Below the pieces are notes generated by a model that was not told the origin of the DNA, did not search any database, and was given only the letters and a program-made list of their open reading frames with translations. The position numbers were made by a program, and so were the translations under genes. A stretch of DNA of 64,000 nt from CAYZED01 sp964477445 (GTDB lineage Bacteria; Bacillota; Clostridia; Lutisporales; Lutisporaceae): assembly GCA_964477445.1 (NCBI GenBank), contig CAYZED010000011.1, positions 1-64,000 of the forward strand, given 5' to 3'. Each line of letters begins with the position of its first letter. The first letter of the stretch is position 1. This document shows, in pieces, positions 15,651-24,813 of the stretch.

Positions 15651-16901
15651 CTACCCTCGTCTAATTTTTGCACCAAGCCGCGAAAGCTTCTCTTCTAATT
15701 TTTCATAGCCTCGTTCAATATATCCTATGTTTTCGATGGTAGTTTCGCCATCCGCCACTAAACCTGCTACAACTAATGCGGCGCCAGCGCGAAGGTCGTG
15801 AACAAACACAGGAGCACCTGACAACTCATCAACACCCTCGATGACCGCGACTTGACCTTCAATATTTATTATTGCACCCATTCTTTGTAGCTCATTCAAA
15901 TACTTAAATCTTGATTCAAATATATTTTCTGTAACTAAAGATGTACCTTTTGAGATTGAAAGAAGTACACTCATAGGTTGTTGCATATCCGTTGGAAATC
16001 CAGGATAAGGCATAGTTTTTATATTTGTAGCTATTGTGCGTTTATCACAAATTACTCGAAGCGAGTCTTCGCCCTCTTCAATAGTCACACCAATTTCGTG
16101 AAGTTTCGCACTGACAGCTTCTAAGTGCGATGGGATAATATTTTTTATAGTAACATCTCCGCCTGTCGCAGCCGTGGCAATCATATATGTTCCAGCTTCC
16201 ATTTGATCTGGAATTATTGTGTGTTCGCATGGGGAGAGGGATTTAACACCTTCGATTCGGATAGTGTCTGTCCCAGCACCAACAATTTTTGCACCCATAG
16301 CATTTAAAAAATTCGCAGCGTCAACTATATATGGTTCTTTGGCGGCGTTTTCAATAACTGTTTTTCCGTCAGCCATTGAAGCGGCTATCATTACGTTAAT
16401 AGTGGCGCCTACACTTATTAAATCAAAATAAATTCGCGAGCCAGTGAGTTTTTCAGCTTTTACTTTTATTATTCCGTGTTTCAGTTCAAAAGTGGCTCCC
16501 AGCGCCTCAAATCCTTTAATATGTAAATCAATCGGTCTTGCGCCTATTTCACATCCACCTGGATATGGGATGATCGCTTCGCCAAATCTAGCCAATAGAG
16601 CTCCGAGAAAATAATATGAGGCTCTCATTTTGCTAACGATTGGAAGATCTAATTGGTGTGGGCGAATGTCAGTAGTATCTATTAAAATGCTATTATTTTC
16701 ATCACGACTTATTTTTGCACCGAGGTATTCTAACATGGTAAGTACATATTTAACATCTGATATATCTGGGATATTATTAAATATCGTTATTCCTTTTGCT
16801 AATATGGCGGCAGGGAGTATTGCCAATGCGCTATTTTTTGCGCCACTTATACTAACTTCACCGTTTAAACGGTTTCCACCTTCAATTATAATTTTATTCA
16901 C
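15651..16901 (-). CDS. murA: UDP-N-acetylglucosamine 1-carboxyvinyltransferase
   Basis: First committed step of peptidoglycan synthesis: transfer of enolpyruvate from PEP to UDP-GlcNAc in the cytoplasm. The 416-aa length is normal. Catalytic Cys117 lies in PGGCEIGARPIDLH; Lys22-Asn23 in GAKNSALA bind substrate. An active-site Cys means it should be sensitive to fosfomycin. The start is GTG (16901) with GGAGA 6-7 nt upstream. It has its own promoter at 16938-16966, divergent from the tagA-like gene. Confidence 0.97.
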   Translation of the reverse strand: MNKIIIEGGNRLNGEVSISGAKNSALAILPAAILAKGITIFNNIPDISDVKYVLTMLEYLGAKISRDENNSILIDTTDIRPHQLDLPIVSKMRASYYFLGALLARFGEAIIPYPGGCEIGARPIDLHIKGFEALGATFELKHGIIKVKAEKLTGSRIYFDLISVGATINVMIAASMADGKTVIENAAKEPYIVDAANFLNAMGAKIVGAGTDTIRIEGVKSLSPCEHTIIPDQMEAGTYMIATAATGGDVTIKNIIPSHLEAVSAKLHEIGVTIEEGEDSLRVICDKRTIATNIKTMPYPGFPTDMQQPMSVLLSISKGTSLVTENIFESRFKYLNELQRMGAIINIEGQVAVIEGVDELSGAPVFVHDLRAGAALVVAGLVADGETTIENIGYIERGYEKLEEKLSRLGAKIRRG

Positions 16902-16937
16902 TATTATTCTCCATTCGATTAATACAAAGCAAGTTTC

Positions 16938-16966
16938 ATTATAGCATTGAAAAGCATTTTTTCCAA
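16938..16966 (-). promoter_or_regulatory. murA promoter
   Basis: On the minus strand TTGGAA (16961-16966), 17-nt spacer, TATAAT (16938-16943). Confidence 0.8.
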
Positions 16967-17065
16967 CTATTTGAGGGAAAAGTTACATAAAGTTATGTTA
17001 TAATTATGTGATTACATGCCTTACATAATTCAATTTTAGTAAGGAAAGAATATTAGGGGGGTTAA

Positions 17066-17824
17066 ATGGAAAAAATCAATATTTTAGGAATAAATATAAA
17101 CAATGTTAATATGGAAGAGGCATTAGAATTTTGCATTAATGCGATTGCTAATAAGGATAAAAAGTCAGGATGTACTGCAATTTATACTCCAAATTCAGAA
17201 ATGTTAGTCGAAGCAGTAAAGGATAGAAGTTTCGAAGAAGTTTTGTTAAAAGGAGATCTTTTAGTTCCTGATGGAATAGGATTAATAAAGGCCGCCAGGT
17301 TTTATAGAAAAAAATTCAAAGAAAAAGTAGCGGGAACGAAACTTGCCTTTTCAATAATGGAAGAAATATCAAAAAAAGAAGGTACAATTTTCATACTAGG
17401 AGGAAAATCAGAAACCACCAAATTAGCTAGTGAGAGAGCGGAAGTAATTTTTCCAGGAATAAAAGTAGTTGGTTCTAATGATGGGTATTTTGATGAGGAA
17501 TTTGAACCAGAAATAGTAGAGAAAATAAATTTGGCTAATCCTGATTTTTTATTGGTATGTCTAGGAATGAAAAAGCAAGAATTATTTATTAATAGGCATA
17601 AAGAAGTACTAAATGTTGGAATTGCAATTGGTCTTGGAGGAACTGTTAATATTATGGCAGGTACGGCTAATCATGCTCCTGATTTTTTTGTAAAATATGG
17701 GCTAGAGTGGTTTTATAGGTTAGTGAAAGAACCACGAAGAATCATTAGAATGCTTAATCTTCCTAGATTCTTAGTTGTTGCTTTTGCTGACTCAATTTAT
17801 AATAGTAATAATAAAGAAATATAA
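17066..17824 (+). CDS. WecG/TagA/CpsF family glycosyltransferase (GT26)
   Basis: A 252-aa GT26 enzyme. It shows TPNSEMLVEA, PDGIGL with the conserved Asp, and GLGGTVNIMAG / APDFFVKYGLEWFYRL. The family transfers N-acetylmannosamine (or ManNAc uronate) to a lipid-linked GlcNAc, as in wall teichoic acid or secondary wall polymer linkage units. It acts at the inner membrane face. AGGGGGG lies 7 nt before ATG 17066. It is alone here, divergent from murA, so the exact polymer is not known. Confidence 0.9.
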   Translation: MEKINILGININNVNMEEALEFCINAIANKDKKSGCTAIYTPNSEMLVEAVKDRSFEEVLLKGDLLVPDGIGLIKAARFYRKKFKEKVAGTKLAFSIMEEISKKEGTIFILGGKSETTKLASERAEVIFPGIKVVGSNDGYFDEEFEPEIVEKINLANPDFLLVCLGMKKQELFINRHKEVLNVGIAIGLGGTVNIMAGTANHAPDFFVKYGLEWFYRLVKEPRRIIRMLNLPRFLVVAFADSIYNSNNKEI

Positions 17825-17903
17825 AAATACCTGATTTTCAGAATATTGCTATTTGTGATAAAATTAGTTTAACTTAAATGTGAAATCAACGGGAGGTAAA
17901 AAG

Positions 17904-20302
17904 ATGACTATCAGAGAATTGAGACCGGAAGAACTCTTCGAAGCATGCGATATAAGCTTGTTTGAATTTGACACCACTAAGAATTTAGAACCGTTGGATA
18001 CAATAATTGGACAAGGAAGAGCAGCTTCGGCAATGGAATTTGGACTACAGATAAAAAGAGCTGGATACAATATATTTGTTTCTGGATTGACTGGCACTGG
18101 AAGGAATAGCTATACCAAAAGAGTTGTTAGCAGTATTGCAAAAACCGAAAAAACACCAGATGATTGGTGTTATGTATATAATTTCAAACAACCTGATGCG
18201 CCTAAATGCATTAATCTTCCTGCAGGCACAGGATATAAACTAGAAAAAGATATGAAACGCCTAATAAAAAGTTTGAAGATTAAGATACCTAAGGCATTCG
18301 AAGGTGAAGAATACGAAAAACAAAAATCAAAAATCGTTCAAGATTATCAAGAAAAAAGCTCGGAATTTATGGAAGAGTTTAATCAATATGCGTCTGAACG
18401 TGGATTTTCTATGCGAAGATCTGAAGCTGGCATAATGACTATTCCGCTACATGATGGTCAACCTATCGAAGAAAAGGATTTTGTTTCTTTATCTCCAGAA
18501 GAGCGAAAAAAAATTGAGGATACTTCATTTATTGTTCAGAACAAATTAATGGAAATCATGAAACACATCAGAGATGTTGAAAAAACTGTGAGAGATAAAA
18601 TGGAACATCTTGAGTCAAAAATCGCTTTAATGGCAGTTGAACATCCTATATTGGAACTAAAAGAAAAGTATTCGACTCATAAAGTGGTTGTTGAGTACTT
18701 AATAGCGTGTCAAAGAGATATAGTTCATAATATTGAAGACTTTAGAGGTCTTGATAAAGATAGTGATGACGTAGATATTATGGAACGAATGGAACGTATG
18801 AGAGAGAAGGATTATACATTTAAATACACAGTAAACCTTGTAGTAGATAATCGCGATTTGCATGGTGCACCTGTTATTTTTGATACTAATCCTAAATATC
18901 AAAATTTATTAGGAAGAATTGAATATGAGAGTCAGATGGGTGTTATTACCACTGATTTCTCTAAGATAAAATCAGGTACACTTCATATGGCAAACGGCGG
19001 ATATATTGTTTTATATATTAACGATATTGCCAGAAACCCTGAGAGTTGGGATGGACTAAAAAGAGCACTAAAAACTAATAGTATTCATATAGAAAATATT
19101 TATTCGGGACTAGTTTCTGGGGGTATGAAGCCAGAGCCGATTCCATTAAATGTAAAGGTAATTTTGATTGGGAATGCTCAAATTTATCAAACATTATATA
19201 GTTACGATGAAGATTTTAAGAAATTCTTTAAAATAAAAGCAGATTTTGATACAGACATGATAGATATACCAGAAAATATTAAGAAATATTCTCAGTTTAT
19301 TAGTTCGCATTGTGAAAAAAAGGATCTACTTCACTTTGACCGAGAAGCCACTGCGGCAGTTGTTGAATATAGCAGAAGATTAGCAGATCATAAACACAAA
19401 CTCTCTACTAGGTTTAATGATATCGTAGAAATTCTTTACGAAGCAGATGCATGGGCTAGAATTGACATGAAAGAAATCATTACCAGGGAATATGTTAAAA
19501 AAGCTATAAAAGAGAAGATATATAGATCGAATAGAATCGAAGAGAAGCTTCAGGAATTTATAGATACCGGAGTAATTTTGATTTCTACTGAAGATCATAA
19601 AGTTGGACAGGTAAATGGCCTGTCGGTTATGAACTATGGAGATTATTCGTTCGGAAAACCATCTAGAATAACAGCAAATACTTTTGCTGGAGAAACTGGA
19701 ATTGTGAACATCGAGCGAGAGGTTGAAATGAGTGGAGCCATTCATGATAAGGGCGTGCTTATTTTGTCAGGTTATATTGGAGAACGATTTGCTCAAGAGT
19801 TTCCACTTAGTTTAGCTGCTAGCGTAACATTTGAACAGTTATATGATGGCGTTGAAGGCGATAGTGCTTCTAGCACAGAATTGTATGCACTTCTTTCAAG
19901 TCTGTCAGAAGTTCCAATAAAACAGTATTTGGCGGTGACTGGATCTGTAAATCAAAAAGGTGAAATTCAGCCAATCGGTGGCGTAAATGAGAAAATTGAA
20001 GGATTCTTTCAGACCTGTATAGCGAGAGGGCTAAAAGGAAATGAAGGGGTAATGGTTCCACATCAAAACATAGTCAATNNNNNNNNNNGCTCTCTGATGA
20101 AGTAGTGGAAGCAGTCAGAAACGGTAAGTTTCATATATATTCAGTAGAAACTATCGAAGAGGGTATTGAAGTTTTGACCGGAAAAGAAGCTGGAGTTCTT
20201 GAAGAAAACGGTACATATTCTGAAGGTTCAATTTTTGACCTAGTACAAAAAAAATTGATGAAGTATTCACAAATAGTCGAAGACCATAATGAGAATAATT
20301 GA
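17904..20302 (+). CDS. Lon-like (LonB-type) ATP-dependent protease, interrupted by a gap
   Basis: About 795 aa. An AAA module with a P-loop of the form GLTGTGRNS (Arg where Lys is usual) carries a long coiled insertion (about 120-300). The C-terminal Lon protease domain has a Ser in EGDSASSTELYALL and a Lys in GGVNEKIEGFF, forming the Ser-Lys dyad. ATG 17904 has GGGAGGT 7 nt upstream. The 10-N gap at 20079-20088 shifts the frame. The protein resumes as LSDEVVEAVRNGKFHIYSVE and ends at TGA 20300-20302. Proteins of this family are membrane-independent quality-control or sporulation-related proteases; the substrate is unknown. Confidence 0.9.
20079..20088. other. Assembly gap (10 N) in the Lon-like gene
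   Basis: The upstream frame ends on a codon boundary at 20078 and the downstream frame starts at 20090, so the true gap length must be 2, 5, 8 or 11 nt and so on. Ten is therefore a placeholder. Confidence 0.95.
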
Positions 20303-20405
20303 AGCAATGAAATCTAACGTTAGGAAACAAAATTTAAGAATCTAGCGAAACATAAAAATTTTTATTTAAACAACATATTTTTTCAAAATCGAAAGGGGAA
20401 AAAGA

Positions 20406-21656
20406 ATGTCAAATAACAGTATTATCAGAGATATAAGTTTAGCACCAGAGGGAAAAAAGAAAATCGAATGGGTTGCTAGGTATATGCCTATTTTAAACGA
20501 GATTAAAAGAGATTTTATAAATGGAAAGCCTTTTGAGGGGAAAAAAATAACTATGTCTATACATCTTGAAGCAAAGACTGCATATTTAGCAATGATTCTC
20601 AGGGAAGGTGGAGCTAAGGTAGCAGTTACTGGTAGCAATCCCCTTTCTACTCAGGATGACGTGGCGGCAGCACTAGTTGCTGAAGGAATTAATGTTTATG
20701 GTTGGTATAATTCCACGCCTGAAGAATATAAACAGCACTTGAAGGCAGCACTGTCGTTTGGACCGGACATAATTATTGATGACGGTGGAGATCTAGTTCA
20801 ATTATTACATGGTGAACTTTCACACCTCCGAGAAAAAGTAATAGGTGGATGCGAAGAAACAACGACAGGTGTTATTAGACTGCGTGCAAGAGATCGCGCT
20901 GGGAAATTAGATTTTCCAATGATTTCGGTAAATGATGCTAACTGTAAGTATCTTTTTGATAATAGATATGGAACAGGTCAGTCGGTTTGGGATAGCATTA
21001 TGAGAACCACTAATTTAGTTATCGCAGGAAAAACTGTAGTAGTAGCCGGTTATGGCTGGTGTGGAAAAGGTGTTGCCCAGAAAGCCAGAGGGCTAGGAGC
21101 CAATGTAATAGTAACTGAAATCGATCCAGTAAAGGCCATTGAAGCATATATGGATGGTTTTAGAGTGATGAAAATGGATGATGCTGCTTTTGTTGGTGAT
21201 ATATTTGTAACTGTAACTGGATGTAGTCAGGTAATATTCTTGAGACATTTCAGAAGTATGAAAGATGGTGCGATTCTAGCAAATGCGGGACATTTTGATT
21301 GTGAAATTTATAAACCAGACCTTGAGAATATTACAGTTAGTAAAACAGTTTTAAGAAAAAACATTGAAGGATATAAATTAGAAAATGGAAGAACATTATG
21401 CCTGTTAGCGGAAGGAAGACTTGTTAACTTAGCAGCAGGAGATGGGCATCCCGCAGAAATCATGGATTTGAGTTTTGCATTGCAGGCTTTGTCTGCTAAA
21501 TATGTGCTCGAAAACTACAAAAACTTGGGGAATAGAGTATATAATGTTCCAAAGGAAATTGATGATAGAGTTGCAGCGATTAAACTTTCAGCACTCGGAA
21601 TAGGTATTGATAAACTTTCAAGTTTCCAGATTCAATATTTGAAAGGCTGGGAATAA
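20406..21656 (+). CDS. ahcY: Adenosylhomocysteinase
   Basis: A 416-aa SAH hydrolase of the short type found in Thermotoga and Clostridia. It splits S-adenosylhomocysteine to homocysteine and adenosine, using bound NAD. Visible features are HLEAKTAYLAM, DDGGDLVQLLH, the NAD-binding GYGWCGKGVAQKARGLGA, and the C-terminal LSALGIGIDKLSS. The gene starts at ATG 20406 with GAAAGGGGAAAAAG upstream. It precedes mtaD by 2 nt, so the two form an SAH/MTA salvage operon. Confidence 0.95.
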   Translation: MSNNSIIRDISLAPEGKKKIEWVARYMPILNEIKRDFINGKPFEGKKITMSIHLEAKTAYLAMILREGGAKVAVTGSNPLSTQDDVAAALVAEGINVYGWYNSTPEEYKQHLKAALSFGPDIIIDDGGDLVQLLHGELSHLREKVIGGCEETTTGVIRLRARDRAGKLDFPMISVNDANCKYLFDNRYGTGQSVWDSIMRTTNLVIAGKTVVVAGYGWCGKGVAQKARGLGANVIVTEIDPVKAIEAYMDGFRVMKMDDAAFVGDIFVTVTGCSQVIFLRHFRSMKDGAILANAGHFDCEIYKPDLENITVSKTVLRKNIEGYKLENGRTLCLLAEGRLVNLAAGDGHPAEIMDLSFALQALSAKYVLENYKNLGNRVYNVPKEIDDRVAAIKLSALGIGIDKLSSFQIQYLKGWE

Positions 21657-21658
21657 TC

Positions 21659-23020
21659 GTGACAAAAGATCTAGTTCTTAAGCATTGCCATATTCTTACG
21701 TTAGATGAATTTGGAAAAGAGTATCCTGATGGCGGAATTTGGGTTTCAGAAGGCAAAATAAAAAAAATTGGTGCATGGGATAAAGACTTTGAAATGCTTT
21801 TGGGAAATGACTTTCAGAAAAATTACGAGATTCACGATATGTCTGACAGACTAGTAATGCCAGGTCTTGTGAATACGCATGGTCATCTTTCTATGTCGCT
21901 TTTTAGAAATTATGCCGATGATATGAAACTTATGGATTGGCTTTTTAACAAAATTTTTCCTCTTGAAGAAAAACTGGATTCTAAATCAGCTACATTAGGA
22001 GCCGAGCTTGCTATGTGTGAAATGATACGAACTGGAACCACGACTTTTTCTGATATGTATTTTTTTATGGATTCAATAGCTGAAGTTACAGGAAAATCAG
22101 GGTTAAGGGCAGTTTTATCAAGGGGGCTTCAAGGTGATGATGGAAATGGAATGGACTATAGACTGGAAAATAAACTGGACTATAGACTGGAAAATAAACT
22201 GGACTATAGACTTGAAGAGAATTTAGCATTATATAAAGAATATCATAATTCCTTTGATGGAAGAATAAAGGTAATGCTTGGGCCTCATTCCGTGTACACT
22301 TGCACTCCTGAATACTTGAAAAAAATCGCGAAATACAGTGAAAAATCAGGTGCCGCGATTCAAATTCATTTATCAGAAACTAAAGATGAAGTCTCAATGA
22401 CAGTTGATAAGTATGGAAAAACTCCAGTAGAACTAGCTTACGAATGTGGATTGCTGAAACCAACTACTATTGTGGCGCATGCTGTGGTTCTTTCCGATAA
22501 AGACATTGAGATTTTGGCAAAAAATGAAGTCAATATCTCACATAATCCTGGAAGCAATATGAAGTTGGCTAGTGGAATTTGTCCCGTAACTAGGCTTATA
22601 GAAGAAGGGATTAATGTCTCGCTAGGAACTGATGGAGCATCAAGTAATAATAATCTTGATATGTTTGAAGAAATTCGATTAGCTACATATATACAAAAAG
22701 TTTCTCTAGGAGATCCAACTGCTTTGCCAGTTAAGGATGTACTAAAAATGGCAACCTCAAACGGTGGAAAAGCATTGGGATTTAACGATATAGGTATTCT
22801 GTCAGAAGGAATGCAAGCTGATATGGTAGTTTTGAATACACATAAAGCATCTTGGTATCCAAAGTTTAATATGTCGTCAGCAATAGTATATTCAGCATCT
22901 TCTGCCGATGTTGAAAGTGTAATCGTTCGAGGGAAATTTTTGATGAAAAACAAAGAATTGCTTACAATTGATGAAGAAAGAGTAATTTCAGAGGTTGAAA
23001 AATGGACGAAAAGCATATAA
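21659..23020 (+). CDS. mtaD: 5-methylthioadenosine/S-adenosylhomocysteine deaminase
   Basis: A 453-aa amidohydrolase that deaminates SAH, MTA or related adenosines at the purine ring. Metal ligands are visible: NTHGHLSM, the His in HLSETKDE, the His in VAHAVVLSD and the Asp in GTDGASSNNN. GTG 21659 starts 2 nt after ahcY. Residues about 165-188 are a tandem repeat (DYRLENKL twice plus a variant) that lengthens the protein by about 16 residues. Its place next to ahcY suggests SAH is handled by hydrolysis and by deamination. Confidence 0.93.
   Translation: MTKDLVLKHCHILTLDEFGKEYPDGGIWVSEGKIKKIGAWDKDFEMLLGNDFQKNYEIHDMSDRLVMPGLVNTHGHLSMSLFRNYADDMKLMDWLFNKIFPLEEKLDSKSATLGAELAMCEMIRTGTTTFSDMYFFMDSIAEVTGKSGLRAVLSRGLQGDDGNGMDYRLENKLDYRLENKLDYRLEENLALYKEYHNSFDGRIKVMLGPHSVYTCTPEYLKKIAKYSEKSGAAIQIHLSETKDEVSMTVDKYGKTPVELAYECGLLKPTTIVAHAVVLSDKDIEILAKNEVNISHNPGSNMKLASGICPVTRLIEEGINVSLGTDGASSNNNLDMFEEIRLATYIQKVSLGDPTALPVKDVLKMATSNGGKALGFNDIGILSEGMQADMVVLNTHKASWYPKFNMSSAIVYSASSADVESVIVRGKFLMKNKELLTIDEERVISEVEKWTKSI
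22152..22222 (+). repeat. In-frame 24-nt tandem repeat in mtaD
   Basis: Units at 22152 and 22176 are identical; the third from 22200 diverges. The core is TGGACTATAGACTGGAAAA. Confidence 0.95.
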
Positions 23021-23946
23021 AAGAAGCTGAAGATGAAAACAGAGTTATAAATGAATGTGAAAACAGAGATATAAATGAATGTGAAAACAATTTACCTATC
23101 GGCGTGTTTGATTCAGGGGTTGGTGGAATAAGTGTACTTAAGGAAGCAATGAAATATCTGCCAAATGAAAAATTCATATATTTTGGAGATAACTTAAACG
23201 CACCTTATGGAGATAAAACCGAAGAAGAAATCTATAATCTTACAGAAAAAGCTGTCGATTATTTATCATCGAAGAATATAAAGGCATTGTTAATTGCATG
23301 TAATACAGCTACTAGCGCAGCGGTCAGCAAACTTAGGAATAAACTGGATATTCCTGTAATCGGCATGGAACCAGCCATAAAAACTGCAATTAATAGTGAT
23401 AGTGTCGAAAAAATTTACGTTATGGCTACCGATGCAACGCTTCGCCTTAAGAAGTTCAGTGATTTAATTAATACTTTGGGAAATAGTAATGAAATCGTTC
23501 CGATTACTTGTTCAGGATTAGTTGAGATTATTGAATCAGGTATTATCGAAGGTGAAATACTTGAAGGATATCTCGACAAACTATTTAGTGTCTATTCTTT
23601 TGAAGAAAATTCAGCGATAGTATTGGGGTGTACTCATTATATTTTTATAAAAGACTTTCTAAAGGATTATTTTGAAAAAAAGAATACTGATGGAAATCAA
23701 ATTCGAATTGAAATTATCGATGGGAATTTAGGCACGATAAAGCAATTAGCAAGAAAGCTTGAAGAAGAGTCAAATGAGAAAGAGTTTTCTTCAAAATCAG
23801 AGAATAAAACGAATAAGGGCATAAATACTATTCTAAAGAATGAAAATGTTGAAATACTATCTTCAGATACTACAGAAAAAACAAAAGACGTCTACATAAA
23901 ACTTTTTGGGGGTGTCGAATATGAAATTGGAAGACAAAGATTTTAG
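23002..23946 (+). CDS. murI: Glutamate racemase
   Basis: Interconverts L- and D-glutamate for peptidoglycan. The catalytic pair is Cys in LLIACNTATSAA and Cys in LGCTHY; FDSGVGG is near the N-terminus. The protein has 314 aa, longer than usual because of a 30-residue N-terminal extension built from a 24-nt repeat (INECENRD) and an extra charged segment near 255-290. GAGGT is 7 nt before ATG 23002, which overlaps mtaD by 19 nt. Confidence 0.95.
   Translation: MDEKHIKEAEDENRVINECENRDINECENNLPIGVFDSGVGGISVLKEAMKYLPNEKFIYFGDNLNAPYGDKTEEEIYNLTEKAVDYLSSKNIKALLIACNTATSAAVSKLRNKLDIPVIGMEPAIKTAINSDSVEKIYVMATDATLRLKKFSDLINTLGNSNEIVPITCSGLVEIIESGIIEGEILEGYLDKLFSVYSFEENSAIVLGCTHYIFIKDFLKDYFEKKNTDGNQIRIEIIDGNLGTIKQLARKLEEESNEKEFSSKSENKTNKGINTILKNENVEILSSDTTEKTKDVYIKLFGGVEYEIGRQRF
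23041..23088 (+). repeat. In-frame 24-nt tandem repeat at the murI N-terminus
   Basis: Units at 23041-23064 and 23065-23088 differ at one position and encode RVINECEN and RDINECEN, before the conserved start of the racemase fold. Confidence 0.95.
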
Positions 23947-24802
23947 AAACATTGTAGAAAATATCGCAAATCCTATTTGGATGTCAGACAAAGATGGCTT
24001 GAAAGTTTATTATAACAAAGCCTGGACTTATCTCACCGGAAAAACTGCGATTAATCAGCTGGGCGAAGAATGGCTAAATTCAATTCATCCGGAAGATGTC
24101 GAGCGAGTAATTAAAAACTATGTAGCTGCAGTGAAGGCCGAAAAGGCATTCACGTTTGAATACAGAGTTAGGCGAGTAGACGGCGAATATCGTTGGATAC
24201 GAGATAATGGGAATCCTATTTTTGATCAAAATGGCAAATTAGAAGGTTTCGTTGGAAATTGCATAGATTTGACAGAGAAACATGAGGCTATCAGAGCGGT
24301 CCCAATGTCCGATTCTGATGTAGTAACGGGTTTGATTTCTCGGGATAGGTTTAGGATTTTTCTGACGCAGGAAATTGAAAGAACAAATAGATATGATGCA
24401 ATACTTAGTATTATGTACATTGATTTGGATAATTTTGGAGAAATCAATGAAATGTTTGGATTTGAATCTGGAAATGAAGTACTCAAGATTGTCGCGGAAA
24501 TTGTCGCGGCTAATATTAGAGGAATTGATTTAGCTTGCAGATATAATGGCGATATTTATGTGGTGGCTTTGCCCGAAACAAGCATTTATGATGCTGAAAT
24601 TGTCGCTGAGAGAATCAGAAGCTCAGTAGAAACAATGGGTGCATTTATCCAAGGAAAACCAGCCAGACTTAGAGCAAGTATAGGTATTTCACAGTATAAT
24701 GAAGGGACTTCCATGGAAAACTTTATACTTTGTGCTGAAAGAGCGAAAGATCATGCGCGAAAAATTGGAGGAAACAGAGTTCAGAAGTTAGAGCTGTTTT
24801 AG
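23921..24802 (+). CDS. PAS-GGDEF protein with degenerate active site
   Basis: A 293-aa protein. A PAS domain with a PAC-type motif (about 5-120, FEYRVRRVDGEYRWIRDNG) is followed by a GGDEF domain (about 130-290). The signature GGDEF is replaced by Asn209-Gly-Asp-Ile-Tyr213, so cyclase activity is unlikely. The inhibitory-site motif RxxD is intact at Arg200-Asp203, exactly five residues upstream. It may therefore be a c-di-GMP receptor or a dead domain. ATG 23921 (GGGGGTG upstream) overlaps murI by 26 nt. The next gene is a sigma-54 activator. Confidence 0.88.
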   Translation: MKLEDKDFRNIVENIANPIWMSDKDGLKVYYNKAWTYLTGKTAINQLGEEWLNSIHPEDVERVIKNYVAAVKAEKAFTFEYRVRRVDGEYRWIRDNGNPIFDQNGKLEGFVGNCIDLTEKHEAIRAVPMSDSDVVTGLISRDRFRIFLTQEIERTNRYDAILSIMYIDLDNFGEINEMFGFESGNEVLKIVAEIVAANIRGIDLACRYNGDIYVVALPETSIYDAEIVAERIRSSVETMGAFIQGKPARLRASIGISQYNEGTSMENFILCAERAKDHARKIGGNRVQKLELF

Positions 24803-24813
24803 GTGAAGGTAGA

